Source: Paenibacillus sp. MMS18-CY102 (GTDB lineage Bacteria > Bacillota > Bacilli > Paenibacillales > Paenibacillaceae). From it: 64,000 nt of DNA. The notes under the pieces were generated by a model. It was not told where the DNA came from. It saw only the letters and a list, made by a program, of their open reading frames with translations, and made no database searches. The DNA is taken from the NCBI RefSeq assembly GCF_009789195.1, contig NZ_WSTC01000015.1, positions 1 through 64,000 of the forward strand. The letters run 5' to 3'. Positions 46,733 through 54,825 of the stretch are shown piece by piece. The position numbers and the translations under genes were made by a program. Position 1 is the first letter of the stretch. Every line of letters starts with the position of its first letter.

Positions 46733-48515
46733 GCTTAACCGGCAGATGGTTCGCGGTTATGACATATCGAATATAGTAAGTGGACGCTGGGGCTTCCATA
46801 GCTGGCCTCGCGAGGTCTGGCAGGTCCAGCCTAGTAGACAACGTAGGCGCCGCCAGCCGCTGCCCGGCTTGAAACCCAATTCGCTCGATCGATGAAAGCT
46901 TGTTGGCCAGGGCATGCTGCTGCCATTCACCGCCATTAATGGACAAGGATACGTTCGCAGAGGCTAGATCGATATGTACGTTGAAATCATGCCACTGTAA
47001 TGCCTCATAGCAGCCTATTGAAACGGCGGTTTCGCCTTGGCGCAGCTGGATAACCCCATCTTCCGCTAAACAAATGCTGAACAAGCTGCTCGACCTGCCG
47101 TCCACCACTTGTATAAATAACGGGCGGCCGCCAGCCGATTCCGGCATGATGGAAAAGCGGATATCAGCACGGCTGCTCGGCGGGAAAAACCGTTCCGCCT
47201 TGGCGCAATCAGACTGATTAGTATCGTGAATGTGCAAAGCATAAGCTTCGCCAGACGGATCCTTGCCAATCGCGATTTCTGTGCCGTGTGGGATATAGAG
47301 ATTCCAATCATCCAATAGGTTGTACTGATGGGTATACCCATCGAATCGATCCTGTACGGGAACCGGATTGGCGTACCTGATGGGCACCGGGATTCGGGAA
47401 ACCCATATATCCTCCTTATTCATGCTGTAAGAGAGCCATAAGCTTCTTAGAAGCTCACTTCCAACCTCAAGCCCTTTCACATAGTTCATTCCAAAAAATT
47501 TATAGTAGCCTGCATATCGGCGCACGGGCACTTCCCCTTGAATAAGCCCGATATTGGAATAATGCAGCCCGTCGCTGCCCGTAAGAATAGCGAGCGGCCA
47601 GCGATGCTCATTCATGGGGTTAGGGTTATAGACCATCGCATACGTCTGGTCCGACAGCTTTTGGCCCCATATTTTGCTGCCCGCCGTATTTAATGAAGGA
47701 ATATCCTGCACGGCGCTCCATGATTGGCCGTTATCCTTGCTAATCGCGCTTTTCCCCCATTTCCACAAACCGACAATCGACTGGTCATCGATACGATAAG
47801 CGGACATCGCTTTGTAGCCCGTAACCGGATAATCGCCATCGGGGCGCTGCTCCTCCTCCCACCACTGCATCGTTACCAAACGGTCGGACAAGCAGCTGCC
47901 ACATGCTTCAACGAATGCCGGGTCAGGCGATTGCGTGTATGGCGGAAAATGAGTGTTCGTTTCATCCCAGCCCGCATGCCGGTTGTAGCGAATGAAATAG
48001 ATCGGGCCTAAGGAGCCTTCCCGGCTAATCTCGCGCACAACCCGCCCGATCCCTTGCCCGTTGTTGGGCATAACCGAAGGATCGGGGCTTATGCCATAGA
48101 AGCCGAGGGTAAGGAATTTGCCGTTAGGGGCGAGATAGAACCCCATCCGGTGATGCATAACCGAATACGTTTCCCCTGCTGAGCTGCCTGGCTCCGGCTC
48201 TTGGCCATGAATGCGGTACGCCGGAAACGCGATTCGCGGAGCGCTCCACTTCCAGCCATTATCCGATTCAGTAAGCATCGCCCGGCTCGGCGGGATGTTC
48301 TCCCCTACCGGGTTGGCGATATATTGCAAATAAAATTTGCCGTTCCAGAAAGCCATCGTAGGCGCATTATGGAATGTCCAGCCAGGCCCGCCCTCGATAT
48401 CGAATGCTGTGCGGTCGGCATGGATAACCTCATAGTGCTTGGTTCCAACGACAGGCCGCAAATTGCCGTGATGGGCATGAATGTCTACTTCATTTTTCAC
48501 ATCCACATGAATCAT
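46722..48515 (-). CDS. Sialidase-like beta-propeller protein
   Basis: A 597-residue cytoplasmic protein (no signal peptide). The first 390 residues resemble a six-bladed sialidase/glycosidase propeller: APTMAFWNGKFYLQYIANP, an Asp-box-like SKDNGQSWSAV, LTESDNGWKWSAPRIAF and MVYNPNPMNEHRWPLAILTGSDGLHYSN. The last 190 residues look like a concanavalin-like lectin fold (ADIRFSIMPESAGGRPLFIQV; WHDFNVHIDLASANVSLSINGGEW). GGGAGA precedes ATG 48515. A sialidase-type protein inside a PKS operon is unexpected; its reaction is unknown. A glycosidase acting on a glycosylated intermediate or a non-hydrolytic propeller enzyme are both possible. Confidence 0.6.
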   Translation of the reverse strand: MIHVDVKNEVDIHAHHGNLRPVVGTKHYEVIHADRTAFDIEGGPGWTFHNAPTMAFWNGKFYLQYIANPVGENIPPSRAMLTESDNGWKWSAPRIAFPAYRIHGQEPEPGSSAGETYSVMHHRMGFYLAPNGKFLTLGFYGISPDPSVMPNNGQGIGRVVREISREGSLGPIYFIRYNRHAGWDETNTHFPPYTQSPDPAFVEACGSCLSDRLVTMQWWEEEQRPDGDYPVTGYKAMSAYRIDDQSIVGLWKWGKSAISKDNGQSWSAVQDIPSLNTAGSKIWGQKLSDQTYAMVYNPNPMNEHRWPLAILTGSDGLHYSNIGLIQGEVPVRRYAGYYKFFGMNYVKGLEVGSELLRSLWLSYSMNKEDIWVSRIPVPIRYANPVPVQDRFDGYTHQYNLLDDWNLYIPHGTEIAIGKDPSGEAYALHIHDTNQSDCAKAERFFPPSSRADIRFSIMPESAGGRPLFIQVVDGRSSSLFSICLAEDGVIQLRQGETAVSIGCYEALQWHDFNVHIDLASANVSLSINGGEWQQHALANKLSSIERIGFQAGQRLAAPTLSTRLDLPDLARPAMEAPASTYYIRYVITANHLPVKHDL

Positions 48516-48538
48516 AGGCTAGTTCTCCCGACTCTTGA

Positions 48539-49531
48539 TCAGCATGGTATGCAATCCAAGAAGCCCATTAAGCATTGCTTCTCGGATTGTGCAATAATGC
48601 GGAGGGAATCATCGATCTGTTGCAAAATGGCAACCTTATGGTTTGCTTCGTACTTAATTAGATCATTGCGCAATTTCATTAATTGCTTCTCGTACGCCTG
48701 ATATTGCAGCATCGATTCCGACGCCAGCGCAACGCCGTGCCCATGAAAGCCTTGCAGCCGCTTGTGCATCAATTTCTTGTGCTCGGCAAGGATGTGGAGG
48801 TAAGCGATATTCGGTACTGCCAGCTCCTTGCGATCTGCTAGATTGCGAATCGATTGCTGGAGGCTCGCGTACACTTGCAGGCCGAATGCCCGTTCATGGC
48901 GAGGCTCGCCCACATAGTCAACGTTGGCATTCTGGGAAAGCAGGTATTGGTTCAGTTGCTCTCTGCTATCCATAAGATCAAAGGCAGATTGATGAAACGC
49001 CTTCGGCCGTAAGAAATAAATAGACGAAGTAGCCGAGTTCAGAAAACCATGGGCAATATCGGAATGGGAGACGACAGACTTATCGAACCTCCGGTTTCGG
49101 TTAAAGCCCAAAATATGAAACTTGCCATCCTCATCTCCATAAATGAGCGACTCCTGCACGACATGCTTCTTTGCGGAAAATGGATTGTCTGCCACATAAA
49201 ATTTGTCTACATAGATATAGGCGTATTGATGCAGCGTGATCGCTTTACGGATATAGCTCGTAATATCACTCTGTGTCATGCCGTCCATGGACACCTGTTC
49301 CACTTCAAAAGCGTCCGTATAACATGCCGGATGATCCGCGTTCGCAAACCTCAGCTCGGCGATTCCCGTCTGCTCAACTTGCGCCAGCGTATGCGATTGA
49401 AGCTGGACGAACCGGCTCATGATCCAGGACTGGGCATGTCGGTCACTCGCATCGATGAGGCATAGTGGAAAAGCGTAATACATTCTTCCATGAATAATAG
49501 GTTCATATATAGGCAATATATTCGCTGTCAC
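48539..49531 (-). CDS. BtrH-like protein, degenerate paralogue C
   Basis: A 330-residue protein that appears to share the BtrH/C39-like fold with paralogues A and B: IYVDKFYVADNPFSAKKHVVQESLIYG aligns with the core strand-loop that holds the catalytic His in the others, and the C-terminal half is helical. The His of the triad falls on Gln and the following Asp on Gly in the natural alignment, and no NC-R motif is found near the N-terminus. It may be a structural partner rather than an enzyme. GTG 49531 has GAGGGGG upstream. The family assignment is tentative. Confidence 0.5.
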   Translation of the reverse strand: MTANILPIYEPIIHGRMYYAFPLCLIDASDRHAQSWIMSRFVQLQSHTLAQVEQTGIAELRFANADHPACYTDAFEVEQVSMDGMTQSDITSYIRKAITLHQYAYIYVDKFYVADNPFSAKKHVVQESLIYGDEDGKFHILGFNRNRRFDKSVVSHSDIAHGFLNSATSSIYFLRPKAFHQSAFDLMDSREQLNQYLLSQNANVDYVGEPRHERAFGLQVYASLQQSIRNLADRKELAVPNIAYLHILAEHKKLMHKRLQGFHGHGVALASESMLQYQAYEKQLMKLRNDLIKYEANHKVAILQQIDDSLRIIAQSEKQCLMGFLDCIPC

Positions 49532-49543
49532 GAAAGCCCCCCT

Positions 49544-50794
49544 CTATTCCCAGATAAATGGAATGCTGCTTAATCGCCCTTCAATTTCTTGAATAATTCG
49601 GTCTTCTTCCTCCTCGGTATCGGCCACAAACGTTACGGAGAACCGAACATTCGCGCCTGCCTCATCCCATGGCACCGTCGAGATCAGCTGCTCCCGAATG
49701 AGATACTCCGAGAACTGTTCAGCCGAGTCAAATTCAGGGCCGCCTGCGATTCCCTTCGGAATCTCTACATATAAGAAGAACGCCGCCTTAGGCTTCTGGG
49801 CGTTAAAGCCAGCCCGGTTAAGCGCTTGGGCCAGTTTGCCGTGCCGCCGCGAATATTTCTCGCCTGTTAGAACGGTCAGTTCCGGATGGTTCAAGCAGTA
49901 TACGCCAGCTTTCTGAATCGGGATGAATTGGCCGGAATCGCAATTATCCTTCACATGGGCGAATGCTTTGACGATCAGCTCATTGCCTGCAACAAACCCG
50001 ATCCGCCAGCCTGTCATATTAAACGATTTGGACAAGGAATGAATCGAAACCCCGACCTCCTTCGCTCCTGGAATGGATAGGAAGGATAAGGGCGGCTCGC
50101 CATCAAACGTTAGTGCCGCGTACGCTTCATCCGATACGGCAATAATTTGGTTCTCTTTGCAGAAGGCAACCACGCTCTCATAAAATTCCCGTGTCGCCGT
50201 AGCGCCGGTAGGATTGTTCGGATAATTAATATAGAGCAGCTTTGCCCGCTTCCTCACATCCGCCGAAAGCACCGACAGATCCGGCAAATAGCTATTCGCC
50301 TTCGTTAATGGGAGATGGACGACCTCCCCGCCCAGCCATTGCGCATGGGTAGCCATAACGGGATAACCGGGTGTCGTCATTAACAGAATGTCTCCGGGGT
50401 TGATGAACATAAGCGGGATTTGGGACAATGCCGATTTGGAGCCGATGCAATGGTTAATCTCGCTGTCCGCATTGATGCCAGCGATGCCGAATACGTCATT
50501 CAAATAATGCGCCGCCGCATGCTTGAATTCAGCCATCCCATTGTCGGAATAAAATCGATTATCCCGTTGCGCTGCCTCATGCGCCAGCACTTGAACGACG
50601 GCCGGATCAGCCATCCAATCCGGTTCGCCTAATCCCATATCGATCAGCTCGCGGTCCGGATACATCGCCTTTGCCTCATTTTTCGCCCGCTTAATCTTCT
50701 CGAATTTGTAGACCTTCGTATCCAGCCCGAATGTGTTGCCGCCAATGCGATTGGCAAATGCGTTCTGAATGGCGTTCTGCGTAATTACCGACAT
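49544..50794 (-). CDS. LL-diaminopimelate aminotransferase-like enzyme
   Basis: A 416-residue fold-type I PLP aminotransferase close to the DapL group. Seen: RIGGNTFGLDTKVYKFEKI, LGEPDWMADPAV, YPNNPTGATATREF, SDEAYAALTFDG and the Schiff-base lysine in SLSKSFNMTGWRIGFVAGN. In lysine biosynthesis DapL converts tetrahydrodipicolinate to LL-diaminopimelate, but its place in the biosynthetic operon suggests it makes or consumes an amino-acid precursor of the product. A second DapL-like gene lies at 61284. It follows the SagB-adenylation gene by 8 bases. Confidence 0.8.
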   Translation of the reverse strand: MSVITQNAIQNAFANRIGGNTFGLDTKVYKFEKIKRAKNEAKAMYPDRELIDMGLGEPDWMADPAVVQVLAHEAAQRDNRFYSDNGMAEFKHAAAHYLNDVFGIAGINADSEINHCIGSKSALSQIPLMFINPGDILLMTTPGYPVMATHAQWLGGEVVHLPLTKANSYLPDLSVLSADVRKRAKLLYINYPNNPTGATATREFYESVVAFCKENQIIAVSDEAYAALTFDGEPPLSFLSIPGAKEVGVSIHSLSKSFNMTGWRIGFVAGNELIVKAFAHVKDNCDSGQFIPIQKAGVYCLNHPELTVLTGEKYSRRHGKLAQALNRAGFNAQKPKAAFFLYVEIPKGIAGGPEFDSAEQFSEYLIREQLISTVPWDEAGANVRFSVTFVADTEEEEDRIIQEIEGRLSSIPFIWE

Positions 50795-50802
50795 ATTAGC
50801 AC

Positions 50803-53724
50803 CTATTTTCTATTCGAATTAAGGAAGTCTTCAACGAGCTGCTTCCGTTTGATTTTGCCAACGCCACTGCGAGGAATCTCGGAAATCGCGATAATTTTTT
50901 GCGGCAGCTTGAATGGAGCGAGGTATTGTTGGCAGTACGCGATAATGAGATCCAGATCAAAGCTGGCTTCAGTCACGATGTAAGCGACGGGGAACTCGGT
51001 CGTTTGCCGCTCATTCATTACGCCGACGACGGCTGCGTCACGGATAAATTCCAGCTTGAGCAGCACGTTCTCGATCTCAACGGGATCTACTTTCTTGCCC
51101 GCGACATTGATCAGGTCCGAAGTGCGCCCATTAATATAGAGGTAGCCGCCATCTAGATAACCTTGATCTGATGTTTGGTAATAACCGTCCGGCGTCACTT
51201 GGAACTCGACATCGCCTTTAAGGTAGCCTTTAGACATCGATTGGGACTTAATGTGAACGAAGCCCGTCGCCCCCTCTTCAAGCTCCTTGCCCTGCTCATC
51301 GACGATTCGGAACGAAACGCCAGGTACCGGAATGCCCTGCGATAAAGGTTTGCTGCCATCGTTGAACGTACAAGGGCCGCATTCGACAATGCCGTAATAG
51401 TCGCAAATATCGAGCCCCACCTTGGCGGTGAATGCTTCTTTAATCGCGTGATGCAAAGGCGCCGACGAAGATAAGCAGAGCCTCAATCCATGATTGCTGT
51501 TACAAAACTTCGATTGGTTCAGCAGGTCATAGACGACCGGGAAAGCGACCAATATCGAAATATTTTGGTTGCTGACGATTTCCCAAATCGATTTCGGTGT
51601 AATTTGCTTCTGGATATGAAGGGTAGCGCCCGACAGGAATACCGCAAGGAAAGACGTATTGAAAGCCAATCCATTATGGAATAAAGCCGTGCATAATACG
51701 TTGTCCTGCTGTGTGATGCTCGTCGCTTTCGCCCAGTTCAATCCGGCATTCACGATTGCTTCTTCCGTAAACATCAGGCATTTGGGACGGCCTGTCGTTC
51801 CGGAGGAAAACCGGCAGGTTGCCACATCCGTTAGCTGCTCTAGCAATGGCGATGTGAGGAACAGCTCTTCCGGCAGCACTTGCTCGACGCAAAGCTCGTT
51901 AGTAGCGGTTAAGCTAACGACGGCCGGTATGTGATAATAGTCGCATAGCGAGTTCATTTCATCCCGAGTGAAGGTGTGGTCGATGAGCATCGGGAGATAC
52001 CCTTCAAGCAGCAGGCCATAATAGGTGAACAAATAGTCCGCGCAGTTTTTCATGCTTAGCCCGACAAGCCCCTTCAGCGGCAGTTGCTCTTTCAGCCATG
52101 CGCCCCGGGCGGCGATACGGCTCCACATTTCCTTGTAGGTGTAAGCTTGTTGATCGTATCGGATCGCGATTCGATCGCCATTTTCGAGAACAGCGCCATA
52201 TAGCTTCGAAATAATCATGCTTTGCGAAATGCTGTTTTCATTCGCATGCGATTCAACCACATCTTGCACAGGCGTTGATTGGTTCAAATAATAACGGTCC
52301 CGCTTCAACGAATTGATTTGGTCGCTTTCCATGCCTAAAGTTCCTGCATAGATCACTTCCATATGCGCAGGCAGCTCCATAAACACCCTTGCATCGTCAT
52401 CATAATAGCCGCCAATCGCGGAATAGCTCATCTTATATTCGAGCGATTTTAAGTAAAGGTTTTGGCTCAAAATGCCCGACTCGATCAGCTGCTTCTGGTA
52501 CAGATAATAGTCGGAATCCGCAATCGCGGAACGGTCAATGGCAAAGAAGAATAGGACGGAAGAGTCGTATACGAATTGTTGATCGATACAAAGCTTAGTC
52601 GAGATGTCCCTGAATTCGCCTGCTTTGATCAGGCTCGGAACCCCATCTATGTGGTAAACGCCCGGCTGCATATTTTGTACAGCATGAACGATCGCATACG
52701 TTTTGATTTGTAACTGATCTGTCTGAACGTATTGGGTTAGGCTCATAAAATCAGCATAGGATAACTCGGTGTTGCTATAGCGCGCACTAGACCTTCTTTG
52801 GTAAAGGAGCTTGATCGTATCTTTATACCCCCACTGCTCGGGCACTTGATACTGCTGCAGCCATTGCTCGGAGGGCCGCTTGATCGACTGGTTTACTTTG
52901 TCCTGATAATTCAGAATCGCAGTCCAGTCGAACGCAATTGCCCCTTGATCGATTGTTCCAGAAGCCGTTGCAGCCAGCTTCGTATTCAAATCCATCGTCC
53001 GTTTACGGCCTTGTCCTTGCTCTTCTTTATTCGGGATGTTGACTGCAATGACAGCGAACGGTTCCTCGAAGTTATCGATCGACAGCAGCGTCCGCAAGTA
53101 ATTCGCCTTGCATACGGTGTAGGAGGAGAAATCTAACCCTAGGCTCTTTAATACATATTGGAAATTCGACAGTACATGGCCGGTCTCAATTATGCCAAAC
53201 CGGTAGCCGCGATTGGAATATTTCCAGCAGCTGCGCCAGTGGTAGGCTGTAATAATGAAGTAAAAATCGGCATCCTGATGCTCTTCCAGCAACGATTCGT
53301 TCAATAAGTAAACCGAATCTTGATTATTCACTTTATAGAATGAATGATTCGGAATGGAATAGTAGTAGACGCCTTTGTCTACCCCATCTAATCGAGATGA
53401 AACGAGGTAAATCTCCATAGGATAACACCCGCCGGCCGACGGATAGGATAACAAGATCTCTGATTGGTGCCCGTAAAACTTAACCGAGCTCATCCCGAAC
53501 GAGGGCAGCAATATTTTTTCCAGCAGGTTTGCCCCGTTCGTAAAACTGATGTTTTCCAGATCATCGTTGTAGAGGGTTGTTTTTAAGCGAAAATACGGAG
53601 TTTGATAGCTTTTGAACCGTTCTGGCTTCGGGCTTTTGCTTGCTCTGCTGCCAATGTACTCGTACCCTTTGTAATTCTGGAAGATGGCGAGCAGATCATC
53701 TACGATCATTGGAGATTTGATCAC
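50803..53724 (-). CDS. Three-domain SagB-SagB-adenylation fusion enzyme
   Basis: A 973-residue protein. Residues about 60-235 are a SagB/ThcOx-type nitroreductase-fold FMN oxidase (SYPSAGGCYPMEIYLV at 93-108; GYRFGIIETGHVLSN). Residues about 300-465 are a second such domain (RRSSARYSNTELSY at 310; ESGILSQNLYLKSLEY; SAIGGYYDDD). Residues about 505-965 are an adenylate-forming ligase: A3 FSSGTTGRPK (639-648), YYGIVECG (776-783), SDQGYLDGG, NGRTSDLINVAGKKVDP and the A10 lysine in PRSGVGKIKR. The A4 position reads LFHNGLAF without the Asp that binds an alpha-amino group, so a non-amino acid is likely. GTG 53724 overlaps the aldolase stop by 4 bases, with GGGGGA upstream. Confidence 0.85.
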   Translation of the reverse strand: MIKSPMIVDDLLAIFQNYKGYEYIGSRASKSPKPERFKSYQTPYFRLKTTLYNDDLENISFTNGANLLEKILLPSFGMSSVKFYGHQSEILLSYPSAGGCYPMEIYLVSSRLDGVDKGVYYYSIPNHSFYKVNNQDSVYLLNESLLEEHQDADFYFIITAYHWRSCWKYSNRGYRFGIIETGHVLSNFQYVLKSLGLDFSSYTVCKANYLRTLLSIDNFEEPFAVIAVNIPNKEEQGQGRKRTMDLNTKLAATASGTIDQGAIAFDWTAILNYQDKVNQSIKRPSEQWLQQYQVPEQWGYKDTIKLLYQRRSSARYSNTELSYADFMSLTQYVQTDQLQIKTYAIVHAVQNMQPGVYHIDGVPSLIKAGEFRDISTKLCIDQQFVYDSSVLFFFAIDRSAIADSDYYLYQKQLIESGILSQNLYLKSLEYKMSYSAIGGYYDDDARVFMELPAHMEVIYAGTLGMESDQINSLKRDRYYLNQSTPVQDVVESHANENSISQSMIISKLYGAVLENGDRIAIRYDQQAYTYKEMWSRIAARGAWLKEQLPLKGLVGLSMKNCADYLFTYYGLLLEGYLPMLIDHTFTRDEMNSLCDYYHIPAVVSLTATNELCVEQVLPEELFLTSPLLEQLTDVATCRFSSGTTGRPKCLMFTEEAIVNAGLNWAKATSITQQDNVLCTALFHNGLAFNTSFLAVFLSGATLHIQKQITPKSIWEIVSNQNISILVAFPVVYDLLNQSKFCNSNHGLRLCLSSSAPLHHAIKEAFTAKVGLDICDYYGIVECGPCTFNDGSKPLSQGIPVPGVSFRIVDEQGKELEEGATGFVHIKSQSMSKGYLKGDVEFQVTPDGYYQTSDQGYLDGGYLYINGRTSDLINVAGKKVDPVEIENVLLKLEFIRDAAVVGVMNERQTTEFPVAYIVTEASFDLDLIIAYCQQYLAPFKLPQKIIAISEIPRSGVGKIKRKQLVEDFLNSNRK

Positions 53725-54449
53725 AGGCTCGTCCCCCTTGATTGATTAAAATGATAATCAACTTTCCTGCACCAATACGCCCAGTACTCACGAAGCGCTG
53801 TCGTTCCAAAAATAATCTTCTTCTTCATCTTCACTTCATGGGGTTCGGACGAACCGTAAGGAACGCCAGTAGACTCCGCTAACAATTGCAGCTTGCAAGC
53901 ATTTTCTAATGCGATCGCCCAGCAGACCGTCTCCGGGATCGATTTTCCAGCCGCTACAATGCCGTGGTTTTTGAGCAGCATCGTATTGCTTTTGTGCAAC
54001 GCCTTGGCGACCTCTTGTGCGATCCCCTTGTTCGTCACCGTATTCGTCGTTAACGTAAACCGGGTTGTATCAATGACCGGCGTAGCATCATGCGTGACCG
54101 CCTTTAATTCAAGCTCCGTCGCACTGAAAATCATGGCATACGGGGGATGGGAATGAATGATGCAATTTACATCCTCCCTTGCCCGATAGGTTTCGGTATG
54201 CAGCGGCCATTCTGCTGGAATGATGCCTTCGCCCGCAATCCGGTTGCCATCTAGATCAATGTTGATAAAATCGTCATGGCCCGTTTCTTCCCAGCCCATA
54301 AACGCCCGCCTAATCCAAATCGATTGGCCGTCCCGAAACGAAATTTGCCCGTTATTAATGTCGTTATGCCCTTCCAAATATAAAATTTTGGACGCATAGA
54401 CCATTGCATCGATGAAGGCTACCTCACTTTTATCTTTCACCTCGTTCAT
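53721..54449 (-). CDS. Class II aldolase/adducin-family enzyme
   Basis: A 242-residue class II aldolase-type protein, a zinc enzyme family of fuculose/ribulose phosphate aldolases, epimerases and dehydratases. Metal-ligand motifs are IIHSHPPYAMIFSA (His-x-His) and LLKNHGIVAAGKS (the third His). The acidic residue expected before HSH is in PLHTETYRAR. ATG 54449 has GAGGTGG upstream. In the operon it sits between the carrier protein and the SagB-adenylation gene, so it may build or cleave a hydroxylated precursor; secondary-metabolism members of this family also catalyse dehydration. Substrate unknown. Confidence 0.82.
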   Translation of the reverse strand: MNEVKDKSEVAFIDAMVYASKILYLEGHNDINNGQISFRDGQSIWIRRAFMGWEETGHDDFINIDLDGNRIAGEGIIPAEWPLHTETYRAREDVNCIIHSHPPYAMIFSATELELKAVTHDATPVIDTTRFTLTTNTVTNKGIAQEVAKALHKSNTMLLKNHGIVAAGKSIPETVCWAIALENACKLQLLAESTGVPYGSSEPHEVKMKKKIIFGTTALREYWAYWCRKVDYHFNQSRGTSL

Positions 54450-54461
54450 CACAGGCCACCT

Positions 54462-54725
54462 CTATATCGACAAAGTCATATTTTCGTTTCCGCTCTCAAC
54501 ATATTGCTGCAGCGCAGATAATTGATCGAACACTTCCGAGCTAACCTCTTCCACATCGATGTTCAAATCAAAATTCTCTTCTATTAATACGACGAGACGA
54601 ATTTTCACCAGCGAATCAAGGCCCAGCTGCTTGATGGAATCGCCTACTCGTTCCAAGTCTTCCATCGTCACGTTGTGATCTGAAGCTTCAATAATCAGCT
54701 CCTTTAGAAGGCTGCGGGTATCCAT
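54462..54725 (-). CDS. Free-standing acyl carrier protein, copy 2
   Basis: An 87-residue carrier protein. The phosphopantetheine attachment motif is LGLDSLVKIRLV, with Ser as the modified residue at about position 38. Helices I to III and the acidic character are normal for an ACP. GGAGGG precedes the ATG. A second free-standing ACP lies at 57515. One or both probably carry the acyl group activated by the SagB-adenylation protein and seen by the halogenase-like enzyme. Confidence 0.88.
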   Translation of the reverse strand: MDTRSLLKELIIEASDHNVTMEDLERVGDSIKQLGLDSLVKIRLVVLIEENFDLNIDVEEVSSEVFDQLSALQQYVESGNENMTLSI

Positions 54726-54825
54726 AATATCCCTCCAATCTGTTCTAAACGTTATCGGCCTTCTTCGCGGGCCCTCCCCCCAAGGAAGGGCCCACGAAGT
54801 GTTGCTTCATTAAAGTATCGTTAAG

